Shown here: one piece after another, positions 1 through 6,700 of the stretch | Layout: the number at the start of each line of letters is the position of its first letter | Numbering within the stretch: the first letter of the stretch is position 1 | Assembly: GCA_035444405.1 (NCBI GenBank) | Contig: DAOMOP010000141.1 | Span: 1 to 10,990, forward strand | Direction of reading: 5' to 3' | Length of the DNA stretch: 10,990 nucleotides | Origin: DAOMOP01 sp035444405 | Lineage (GTDB): Bacteria; Pseudomonadota; Gammaproteobacteria; Burkholderiales; Rhodocyclaceae | The notes under the pieces: generated by a model | What the model was told of the DNA's origin: nothing | The model's database searches: none | The model's input: the letters and a program-made list of their open reading frames with translations, nothing else | Program-made: the position numbers and the translations under genes

Positions 1-354
1 CAGCGCGTTGTGGTTGAAGAAGCCGGTCGAGCGCGTCGGGATGCCGTCCTCGAGGAAGAGGTAGACGGCGCCGGTCGTCAGCGGCTGGCGGATCGAGGTG
101 GAATGGCCCTCGCCCGAGAGGTTCGACAGCCGCACGCCGGGCAGCTGGTTGAGCAGCTCGCTCGGGTGCCGGGGCCGCGACTCGGCGATCTCCCCCTCCT
201 TGACGCTCGACACCGTGGCCGGCGTCTCGGCGACCGGGCGCGCCTCACGCGTCGCGGTCACGCTCACTTCGCCGAGCACCGGTGCCTCTTCGGCGGCCAC
301 CGTCGCCGGCGCGCCCATTGCTGCGATCAATATCGCGATGATCCTGTGTTGCAC
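1..354 (-). CDS. TonB-dependent outer-membrane receptor, N-terminal part (cut by window edge)
   Basis: The first 118 residues of a TonB-dependent receptor can be read; the rest lies beyond the left edge. Residues 1-21 form a short signal peptide (MQHRIIAILIAAMGAPATVA). A TonB-box-like segment GEVSVTATR follows at 28-36, then a plug-domain start with HPSELLNQLPGVRLSNL (63-79) and FLEDGIPTRSTGFFNHNAL (100-118), a pattern seen in FecA-like receptors. The start is GTG at 354, chosen because AGGGAG (361-366) sits six bases upstream and no other start lies between it and the tonB stop in the same frame. It follows tonB after 96 bp and is probably co-transcribed with it. Such receptors import metal chelates, haem or vitamins across the outer membrane using TonB energy. 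Neighbouring copper chaperones make copper a plausible substrate, but no copper-specific motif is visible here. The plug does not resemble OprC as I remember it. Confidence 0.88.
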   Translation of the reverse strand, partial: MQHRIIAILIAAMGAPATVAAEEAPVLGEVSVTATREARPVAETPATVSSVKEGEIAESRPRHPSELLNQLPGVRLSNLSGEGHSTSIRQPLTTGAVYLFLEDGIPTRSTGFFNHNAL

Positions 355-360
355 TGCTTG

Positions 361-366
361 CTCCCT
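361..366 (-). promoter_or_regulatory. Ribosome binding site fixing the GTG start of the receptor gene
   Basis: AGGGAG on the minus strand lies six bases before GTG at 354. The next in-frame ATG, at codon 13, would remove most of the signal peptide. The GTG start is therefore strongly preferred. Confidence 0.7.
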
Positions 367-383
367 GAGCTCTTGATGACTCG

Positions 384-406
384 ATTTCGTGTTACGTAAA
401 TGAAAT
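384..406. promoter_or_regulatory. AT-rich imperfect dyad upstream of the receptor gene (candidate operator)
   Basis: In the 96-bp gap between tonB and the receptor gene, an AT-rich island contains the perfect palindrome TTACGTAA (392-399). It is flanked by inverted ATTTC (384-388) and GAAAT (402-406), whose centre is offset by half a base. The island contrasts with its very GC-rich surroundings. It could be an operator for a metal regulator or part of an internal promoter. It does not match the Fur consensus, and it shares only the TGTTA half of a Zur-like site. Function is inferred. Confidence 0.3.
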
Positions 407-450
407 GGCGTGCCGCGCGCGAGGGCTGACGCCTCACCGGCGCGCCGCGA

Positions 451-1410
451 TCAACCTTGCAGCCGGAACGTCACCGGCACCACCACGTTCGCCGCCACCG
501 GCCGATCGCCGCGCCGTGCCGGCACGAAGCGCCATTCCCTGACCGCACGCACGGCCGCCTCGTCGAGCCGCGCGTAGCCGCTGCTTTCCCGCACCTCCAC
601 CCGCTCCGGCAGGCCCGTCGCGCTGACCGCGACCAGCAAGCGCACCTCGCCCTGCTCGCCGCGCCGCCGCGACATCGGCGGATAGACCGGCGGCGGATTG
701 CGCAGGTAGCCGGCGTCGAAGCGTGCTTCGACAAAGGCCGGCGCAGCCGCCTCGTTCCCCACGCCACGCATGAGCGACGGCGCGGCCTGGGTCGCACCGG
801 GTACGCCTGCGGGCTGCCCGGGGGCAGCCGGTGCGACTGGTGCAGGGGCCGGCGCCGAGGCGACATCGCGGGCGGTGCGCGGCCTCGGTTGCGGTTTCGG
901 CTCCCGTTTCGGTTCTGGCTTCGGCTTCGGCTGCGGCTTGGGTTCCGCCTTCGGCGGCGGTTGCGGCTTTGGTTCCGGCTTCGGCGGCGGCTTCGGTTCC
1001 GGCTTCGGTTCCGGTTCTGGCGCCGGCTTCGGCTCCGGTTCGGGAATCGGTTCCGGTTCGGGCGTCGGTTCCGGTTCGGGCGTCGGCATCGGTTTCGCCG
1101 CGGGCACGGGCGAAGCGCTGCGCGGCCCGGCCTGCACCAACTGTTCGGCCACCTCGAACTCGGGCTCGGGCGCAGGAACCTGCATCGCGGCCGGCTCGCC
1201 AATGGTGTCGACGGCTGCGGCGCCGTGCGTGACGAGCCGCACGTCCATGCGTATGGCCTGTGGCGGCGCAACCGGCGCATTCGCCGGCGCGAACACCCAT
1301 GTCGCCAGCGCGCCATGGGCCGTCAGGACGAACATCAGATGCAGCGCGCGAACCGCAACGGACGGCCGAGCGTCGTCGAAGCCGTCGCGCGGACGGACAG
1401 CAGTACCCAT
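451..1410 (-). CDS. tonB: Energy transducer TonB
   Basis: A 319-residue TonB protein, which couples the inner-membrane proton motive force to outer-membrane receptors. A single N-terminal membrane segment lies near residues 19-41 and contains His32 (TAHGALATW), matching the membrane histidine typical of TonB. A Pro/Glu then Pro/Lys spacer (about 108-180) follows and should span the periplasm. The C-terminal TonB fold (about 238-319) shows YPPMSRRRGEQGEVRLLV, SGYARLDEAAVRAVREWRF and a final VPVTFRL strand. ATG at 1410 is used here; TTG at 1416 is possible, with GGGAA seven bases upstream. The receptor gene follows 96 bp downstream, so this TonB is probably dedicated to it. ExbB and ExbD are not in the window and may lie further left or elsewhere in the genome. 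Confidence 0.93.
   Translation of the reverse strand: MGTAVRPRDGFDDARPSVAVRALHLMFVLTAHGALATWVFAPANAPVAPPQAIRMDVRLVTHGAAAVDTIGEPAAMQVPAPEPEFEVAEQLVQAGPRSASPVPAAKPMPTPEPEPTPEPEPIPEPEPKPAPEPEPKPEPKPPPKPEPKPQPPPKAEPKPQPKPKPEPKREPKPQPRPRTARDVASAPAPAPVAPAAPGQPAGVPGATQAAPSLMRGVGNEAAAPAFVEARFDAGYLRNPPPVYPPMSRRRGEQGEVRLLVAVSATGLPERVEVRESSGYARLDEAAVRAVREWRFVPARRGDRPVAANVVVPVTFRLQG
877..1089 (-). repeat. Low-complexity Pro-Glu/Pro-Lys coding repeat in tonB
   Basis: This stretch encodes the alternating EP then KP spacer of TonB (residues about 108-178). On the plus strand it reads as runs of short GGTTCC/GGCTTC-like units. Three 18-bp units lie at 1033-1050, 1051-1068 and 1069-1086. The last two are identical (TTCCGGTTCGGGCGTCGG), and each encodes six residues. 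The repeat is a likely site of replication slippage that changes spacer length in six-residue steps. Confidence 0.8.
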
Positions 1411-1416
1411 TTGCAA

Positions 1417-1660
1417 ACCGTGATTCCCGAATCTGAACAGGGCATCCTCGCGGATGCGAAGTCGAGCGTGGGCGCCTGCGGCTCGACCCGAGGCACCGTA
1501 CGGCGCCCCGGATCAGCCGCGACTCACGAGCGGGAGTCACCGACGCACAGACCGACACGGCGCGGCGGCCGCGATGGCAGGTCGGTGATCAGGGCTCCCT
1601 GACGTGATGCGCGCAGCACCGTCGCCATAGGCGATGGCACACGTCGAAACCGGCGTGGAA
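1417..1660 (-). other. Intergenic leader before tonB with several inverted repeats
   Basis: I find no gene in this gap. It holds a series of inverted repeats in the orientation of a tonB leader transcript. One is TCGCC/GGCGA at 1622-1634, just after the DUF2946 stop. Others are TCAGGG/CCCTGA around 1589-1602, GACTC/GAGTC at 1521-1538, and a seven-base stem GGTGCCT/AGGCGCC at 1471-1497 (one G-T pair). The last is a perfect six-base stem GCATCC-GCGA-GGATGC at 1442-1457, closed by a GNRA-type loop on the minus strand. None is followed by a T-run, so a simple terminator is unlikely. No known riboswitch consensus was recognised. The hairpins may be mRNA-processing or attenuation elements, or chance structure in GC-rich DNA. 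Confidence 0.3.
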
Positions 1661-2047
1661 TCAGCTTGTTGCGGGTGGGGCGCGAGGTCGGGATGACGAC
1701 CACGCGAGAGGGGGTCGCGGAAAATGCCGCGGATAGGGAGTGACGGCGACGTCACCGTCGGCGGTGGGGACCGAAACCGACGCCAGTGAGGGCAGAACGG
1801 CGCCCCCCGTGTGAAAGCTGCAATAGCTGCAGTGCCCGGCAAGCAGCTTGGCGCCATCGCCGGAAGATTGCGGATCGGCATCGACCGCAATGCGCTGGAC
1901 GCCGTAGGCGGTGCATATCTCCAGCCACGATTCGTCGCCGGACAGATCGTAGGCCGCCTGCGAGAGCGCCGGCGCAAGCGCGGCCAGCAGGATCGCCAGC
2001 GTGGCGATCCATGCGGTGACGCGTTGGCGGAGGGCCGATCTGCGCAT
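1661..2047 (-). CDS. DUF2946 family protein (copy A), putative periplasmic metal-binding protein
   Basis: A 128-residue protein of the DUF2946 family, whose biochemical role is not established. An N-terminal hydrophobic segment (about residues 10-31, TAWIATLAILLAALAPALSQ) looks like a signal peptide or anchor. The core carries EICT (44-47) and the motif HCSYCSFH (72-79: His72, Cys73, Cys76, His79), well suited to metal binding. The C-terminus is rich in Pro, Ser and Arg. It is a paralogue of the protein at 3262-3660, sharing the leader, the E-x-C-T stretch and the HCxYCxxH motif. It starts 48 bp after the PCu(A)C stop and probably belongs to the same operon; the ribosome binding site is weak. 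From its neighbours I infer a role in periplasmic copper handling. Confidence 0.82.
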   Translation of the reverse strand: MRRSALRQRVTAWIATLAILLAALAPALSQAAYDLSGDESWLEICTAYGVQRIAVDADPQSSGDGAKLLAGHCSYCSFHTGGAVLPSLASVSVPTADGDVAVTPYPRHFPRPPLAWSSSRPRAPPATS

Positions 2048-2095
2048 GCTCTTGAGGACGGTCGAAACGATCAGGGTCGGGTGGGGTCGATCACG

Positions 2096-2560
2096 TCAGT
2101 GGCCGTGGCCGTGCTGCTTCGGCGAGTGGCCCTGGGTCAGCGAACGCACCGGCGCCTCGATCGCGACCGTCTCGCGCTGTCCGTCCTTGTCCTCGACGAT
2201 CAGCGTCACCGGCACCACCTCGCCTTCCTTCACCTGACTCTTCAGGTCGAGCAGCATGATGTGATAGCCGCCCGGCTTGAGCTCGACCATCCGGCCCGCG
2301 GGGAGCTCGAGCGCTTGGACCGCACGCATCTTCATCACGTCGCCCTCCATCCGCATCTCGTGAACCTCGACCACAGCGGCGACGGGCGATCGCACCTCGA
2401 CCACGCGCGCGTCGACCGGCGCCGTGAGCTGCATGAACGCGCCGGTCGCGCGCTGATGCGGAACGGTTGCACGCACCCACGGATCGTCGACCCGGACCTG
2501 CGCGACGGCAGGCATTGCAACGGCCATGGCGAAAAGCGACGTGGCGATCAGTCTTTTCAT
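2096..2560 (-). CDS. Copper chaperone PCu(A)C
   Basis: A 154-residue periplasmic copper chaperone of the PCu(A)C (DUF461) family, whose members carry Cu(I) to the Cu(A) or Cu(B) centres of cytochrome oxidase, often together with SCO proteins. A signal peptide ends near residue 20 (AMAVAMPAVA). The family copper motif H-x10-M-x21-H-x-M is fully met by His67, Met78, His100 and Met102, within VEVHEMRMEGDVMKMR and GGYHIMLLDL. The C-terminus HGHGH (150-154), preceded by further His, is an extra metal-binding-type tail. The ATG at 2560 has AGGAG seven bases upstream. The SCO stop is only 17 bp away, so the two are very likely co-expressed. Confidence 0.93.
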   Translation of the reverse strand: MKRLIATSLFAMAVAMPAVAQVRVDDPWVRATVPHQRATGAFMQLTAPVDARVVEVRSPVAAVVEVHEMRMEGDVMKMRAVQALELPAGRMVELKPGGYHIMLLDLKSQVKEGEVVPVTLIVEDKDGQRETVAIEAPVRSLTQGHSPKQHGHGH

Positions 2561-2577
2561 CGGAATTCTCCTGGAAA

Positions 2578-3180
2578 TCAGTAACGTGTGGTCCCGAGCA
2601 AGGTCCGGATGTCCTCGGCGATCAGCTCGGGCGGCATGTTGTGCGACACGGCAAGGCGCAGCCGTCCGGCCGGGTCGAAGACGAAGCTCGTGGCGGTGTG
2701 ATCGAGGGTGTAGGAATCACCGGTCGGCACCTTGTTGTAGATGACGAAGAAGGAATCGGCGATCTCGCGCGTACGCTCGGGACTCTCATGGAGTCCGACG
2801 AAACTCGGGTCGAAGGCCGCGAGGTAATCCCGCATCACTTCGGGGGTGTCGCGCTCGGGATCCACGGTGATGAACAGCAGCTGCATGCTGTCGGCGTTCT
2901 CGCCGAGCAGCTCGCGCACTGCCACGGCCCGCGACAGCGCGGTCGGACACACGTCCGGGCACTGCATGAAGCCGAAGAACACCATCACGACCTTGCCGCG
3001 AAAATCGTCGAGCGTGCGCTCGCGCCCATCGACGTCGCGCATGCGGAAGTCCTTGCCGTACTCGACGCCGGTCATGTTCGCCGCATGAAACTTGGGCGGC
3101 TCGGGCGCGGAACACGCGGACAACACGGCAACGACGGCGGCCGCGGCAAAGAGCCGCAGCCCGTTCAGGGCGGAATGCAT
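2578..3180 (-). CDS. SCO family (SCO1/SenC/PrrC) copper-delivery lipoprotein
   Basis: A 200-residue SCO-family thioredoxin-fold protein involved in metalation and thiol reduction of the cytochrome oxidase Cu(A) site. The leader ends in a lipobox LSAC (20-23), so it should be a lipoprotein anchored through Cys23. The copper-binding CxxxC is at Cys74 and Cys78 (FGFMQCPDVCPTAL), and the third ligand His161 lies in DHTATSFVFDP. ITVDPERDTPEVM (104-116) is also typical. ATG at 3180 is preferred over GTG at 3216 because GAGGAG lies eight bases before it and the leader then has normal length. The PCu(A)C gene follows after 17 bp. Upstream, DUF2946 copy B ends 81 bp away. Confidence 0.94.
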   Translation of the reverse strand: MHSALNGLRLFAAAAVVAVLSACSAPEPPKFHAANMTGVEYGKDFRMRDVDGRERTLDDFRGKVVMVFFGFMQCPDVCPTALSRAVAVRELLGENADSMQLLFITVDPERDTPEVMRDYLAAFDPSFVGLHESPERTREIADSFFVIYNKVPTGDSYTLDHTATSFVFDPAGRLRLAVSHNMPPELIAEDIRTLLGTTRY

Positions 3181-3188
3181 CGGTGAAA

Positions 3189-3194
3189 CTCCTC
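3189..3194 (-). promoter_or_regulatory. Ribosome binding site deciding the SCO start
   Basis: GAGGAG on the minus strand with eight bases to ATG at 3180. It rules against the longer in-frame GTG start at 3216, which would put 12 atypical residues before the lipoprotein leader. Confidence 0.75.
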
Positions 3195-3219
3195 GATCGG
3201 CTTGTAGACGGCCCACGGC

Positions 3220-3235
3220 ACCGGCCTGCGCCGGT
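3220..3235 (-). other. Intergenic hairpin between DUF2946 copy B and SCO
   Basis: A perfect six-base inverted repeat ACCGGC/GCCGGT with a four-base loop sits in the 81-bp gap. No T-run follows, so it is not a classical terminator. It may stabilise or process the operon mRNA, or be chance in GC-rich DNA. Confidence 0.35.
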
Positions 3236-3261
3236 CGTACGGGGCGGAAACGGAGGGAAAT

Positions 3262-3660
3262 TCAGGCGCGGGCCGGTGGGCCGCGGGGACTCGACTCGGA
3301 CCACGCAACGAGCGGGTGCGCGATGTCGACCAACGGCAACGGCCGTGGCGGCCGTTGCGGCTGCAGTGCCAGGACGGGAATATCCGCGGGCCCGAGCGCG
3401 AACGAACCGGCGTGCGTGGAGCAGTAGGGACAATGCTCCAGCGCGATGAGCGGCAAACCATCGTGGGTGGGGTCGGCGGCCGCACCCGCGAGTGGCACAA
3501 GCTTGATACCAGCCAGCGTGCACACTTCGAGCGAGCGCACCTCCCGGTCGCCGCCGACACCCGAGACGGCCTGCGCGAGGCTCGGCGCGAGCGCAGCCAT
3601 CAGGATCGCGAACATCGCGATCCAGGCGGTGACTGAGCGGCCGAGCTTCGAGAGACGCAT
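3262..3660 (-). CDS. DUF2946 family protein (copy B), putative periplasmic metal-binding protein
   Basis: A 132-residue DUF2946 protein and first gene of the copper cluster. The leader MRLSKLGRSVTAWIAMFAIL, with a hydrophobic segment to about residue 31, resembles copy A (1661-2047) closely. Conserved features are EVCT (45-48) and HCPYCSTH (76-83: His76, Cys77, Cys80, His83). The C-terminal half is Pro-rich and ends in SSPRGPPARA, again like copy A. The probable location is the periplasm or the periplasmic face of the inner membrane. A metal-carrier role is inferred from the motif and from adjacent SCO and PCu(A)C genes. The start codon ATG at 3660 is supported by alignment with copy A rather than by a good ribosome binding site. 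Confidence 0.82.
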   Translation of the reverse strand: MRLSKLGRSVTAWIAMFAILMAALAPSLAQAVSGVGGDREVRSLEVCTLAGIKLVPLAGAAADPTHDGLPLIALEHCPYCSTHAGSFALGPADIPVLALQPQRPPRPLPLVDIAHPLVAWSESSPRGPPARA

Positions 3661-3681
3661 TGCGTACGGGTCCAGGAATTA

Positions 3682-3755
3682 CGGATTGAAGTTCATGACG
3701 ATTCTAACCGCGATCGCGCACAATGACTTGACGGCCATCAATCCGCCGAGCGGCG
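3682..3755 (-). promoter_or_regulatory. Candidate promoter region of the copper cluster with flanking inverted repeat
   Basis: On the minus strand TAGAAT (3701-3706) matches five of six bases of a -10 box and would give a leader of about 30 bases before ATG at 3660. The -35 region at a 17-bp spacing (AAGTCA, 3724-3729) is poor, which hints at an activator. The box is enclosed by an eight-base inverted repeat, CGGATTGA at 3682-3689 and TCAATCCG at 3748-3755. The palindrome CGCGATCGCG (3709-3718) sits between -10 and -35. The region also lies directly after the purL stop, so read-through from purL is possible. Confidence 0.35.
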
Positions 3756-3776
3756 CACCAGTGACCGCCGGCGCCG

Positions 3777-6700
3777 TCACGCGAGCCAGCGCCGCGCGTT
3801 GCGGAACATGCGCAGCCACGGCGAGTCCTCGACGAGGTCCGCCGGATGCCAGCTCATCTGGCTCGCGCGGAAGGTGCGCTCGGGGTGCGGCATCATGATC
3901 GTGAAGCGACCGTCGGCGGTGGTGAAGCCGGTCAGCCCGTCGGGCGAGCCGTTCGGGTTGAACGGATAGGTCTGCGCGACGCGGCCGTGGTTGTCGAGGT
4001 AGCGCAGCGCGCCGAGCGCGGTCGTCTGGTCGGCCTCGTCGCGGAACACCGCGCGGCCCTCGCCGTGGCTGACGACGATCGGCATGCGGCTGCCGGCCAT
4101 GCCGGCGAGCAGGATCGACGGGCTGTCCATCACCTCGACCATCACGAAGCGCGCCTCGAACTGCTCGCTGCGGTTGCGCTGGAAGGTCGGCCAGTGCTGC
4201 GCGCCGGGGATGATCCGCGCGAGCTGCGCCATCATCTGGCAGCCGTTGCACACGCCGAGCGCGAAGGTGTCGCCGCGCCCGAAAAAAGCCTCGAACTGCT
4301 CGCGCAGCACCGCGTTGAAGAGGATGGACTTGGCCCAGCCCTGCCCCGCGCCGAGCACGTCGCCGTACGAGAAGCCGCCGCACGCGGCCAGGCCGTGGAA
4401 GTCGGCGAGGCGGTGGCGGCCGTCCTGCAGATCGGACATATGCACGTCGAACGGTGCGAAGCCGGCGCGCTCGAACGCGGCGGCCATCTCGTTGTGCGAA
4501 TTGACGCCCTGCTCGCGCAGCACGGCGATCTTCGGCCGTGCGCCGGTCGCGATCAGCGGCGCGACGATGTCGTCGGCCGCGTCGAAGGTCAGCGACATCG
4601 ACAGGCCGGGATCGGCGGCGTCGGCGAGCGCATCGAACTCCTCCGCCGCGCAGTCGGCGTCGTCGCGCAGCCGCGCGATGTGGTGGCTGGTCTGCGACCA
4701 CGCCTGCACGAGCTCGGTGCGCGAAGCGCTGAAGACGAGCTTGGCGTTGCGCCACAGGCGGATCTCGTCCTTGTCGTTGGGCTCGCCGACGAAGTGGTAG
4801 GCGAGCCCGGCCTCGGCAAGTGGTGCGGTGATGCGCGCGCGGTCCTCGCGGCGGATCTGGATCACCGCGCCGAGCTCTTCGGCGAAGAGACCGGCGAAGA
4901 GGCGGTCGTTGAGCCGCCCCTTGATCGTGTCGGGCACCTTGTCGAGGCCGTCGACGTCGTTCATGTACGGGTCGTAGCACACGGTGTCGAGCATCAGCGA
5001 CAGGCCGCAGTGCGACGCGAAGGCCATCTCGCACAGCGTCGCGAAGAGCCCGCCGTCGCTGCGGTCATGGTAGGCGAGCAGCAGCCCGTCGCGGCGGAAC
5101 TGCTGGATCAGCGCGAAAAAGCGCGCAAGTGCGTCCGCGTCGACGTCGGGCGCGTGCTCGCCGACCGAGCCGTACACCTGTGCGAGCGCCGAGCCGCCGA
5201 GGCGGTTGCGGCCGTTGCCCAGATCGATCAGCACGAGCTCGGTCTCGAGACCATGCTCGAGGCGCAGCTGCGGCGTGAGGGTGCGGCGGATGTCGGCGAC
5301 CGGCGCAAACGCGGTGACGACGAGCGACAGCGGCGCGATCACCGCCTTGTCGACGGCACCGTCCTCGCCGGGCGCGGCGGCTTCCGTACCGGCGAGCGCG
5401 GGCGCCTCGCGCCAGGTCGTCTTCATCGACAGCGAGTCCTTGCCGACCGGGATCGCCAGCCCCGCCTGCTGGCAGAACTGTGAAACCGCACTGACGGTGT
5501 CGAAAAGCTTCGCGTCCTCGCCGCGGTGGCCGGCTGCGGCCATCCAGTTGGCCGACAGCTTGACTTGGCCGAGCGCATCGATGTCGGCCGCGGCGATGTT
5601 GGTGATCGCCTCGCCGACCGCGAGCCGGCCCGAGGCCGGCGCATCGAGGCAGGCGACCGGCGTGCGCTCGCCCATCGCGAAGGCCTCGCCGCGGTAGCCA
5701 TTGAAGCTCATCGCAGTGACCGCGACGTCGCCGACCGGCACCTGCCACGGCCCGACCATCTGGTCGCGCGCGGTGAGCCCGCCGACCGAGCGGTCGCCGA
5801 TGGTGATCAGGAAGCTCTTGCTCGCGACCGCCGGCAGGCGCAGCACGCGCAGACAGGTTTCGCGCAGGTCGGTGTCGGTGACGTCGAAGGGCGGCACATG
5901 CACGGCGCGGCGCGACACGTTGCGCGTCATCTTCGGCGGCTTGCCGAGCAGCACCTGCATTTCGATGTCGACGGGCTTGTTACCGAAGTGGCGGTCGGTG
6001 ACGGTCAGGTGGCCGTCGGCGGTGGCCTCGCCGAGCACCGCGAACGGGCAGCGCTCGCGCGCGCAGATCGCGCGGAAGTCTTCGAGGCGCTCGGGCGCGA
6101 TGGCGAGCACGTAGCGCTCCTGCGACTCGTTGCTCCAGATCTCGCGCGGGCTCATGCCCGGCTCCTCGATGTGCACCTCGCGCAGCTCGAGGCGTGCGCC
6201 GAGGCCGGCCGAATCGGCGAGCTCGGGCATCGCGTTCGACAATCCACCCGCCCCGACGTCGTGGATGGACAGGATCGGGTTGGCCTCGCCCTGCTGCCAG
6301 CAGCGGTCGATGACCTCCTGGCAGCGGCGCTGGATCTCGGGGTTGCCGCGCTGCACCGACGCGAAGTCGAGGTCGGCGGTGTTGGTGCCGGTCGCCATGC
6401 TCGAGGCCGCCCCGCCGCCGAGCCCGATCAGCATGCCCGGTCCGCCGAGCTGGATCAGCAGCGTGCCGGGCGCGAACGCGACCTTGTGCGACTGCTGCGC
6501 CTGGATGCTGCCCAGGCCGCCGGCGATCATGATCGGCTTGTGGTAGCCGCGCACCTCGCCCATCACCTCCTGCTCGAAGCTGCGGAAGTAGCCGGCGAGG
6601 TTCGGGCGGCCAAACTCGTTGTTGAACGCGGCGCCGCCGATCGGCCCGTCGATCATGATTTCGAGCGCCGAGGCGATGCGCTCGGGTCGCCCGTATGGTT

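Noticed and set aside
384..406. Fur box
   Set aside because: The dyad lacks the GATAAT-type repeats of the Fur consensus, so only an unspecified operator is proposed.
877..1089. Possible CRISPR or other non-coding repeat array
   Set aside because: The units are contiguous, degenerate and in frame, and encode the TonB EP/KP spacer; there are no unique spacers.
434..1558. Minus-strand open frame of 374 codons overlapping tonB
   Set aside because: A different frame from the clear TonB protein; its Ala/Gly/Thr/Glu repeats are the TonB Pro spacer read out of frame.
1417..1660. Cobalamin riboswitch before tonB
   Set aside because: TonB-linked genes often carry one, but I could not find the conserved B12-box type sequence or its usual order of helices.
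3777..3796. Terminator hairpin at the purL stop (GTGAC/GTCAC)
   Set aside because: The five-base stem overlaps or adjoins the stop, has an inner mismatch and no T-run, so it is too weak to call.
3846..5483. Plus-strand open frame of 545 codons
   Set aside because: Antisense to the C-terminal half of purL; biased composition and no recognisable motif.
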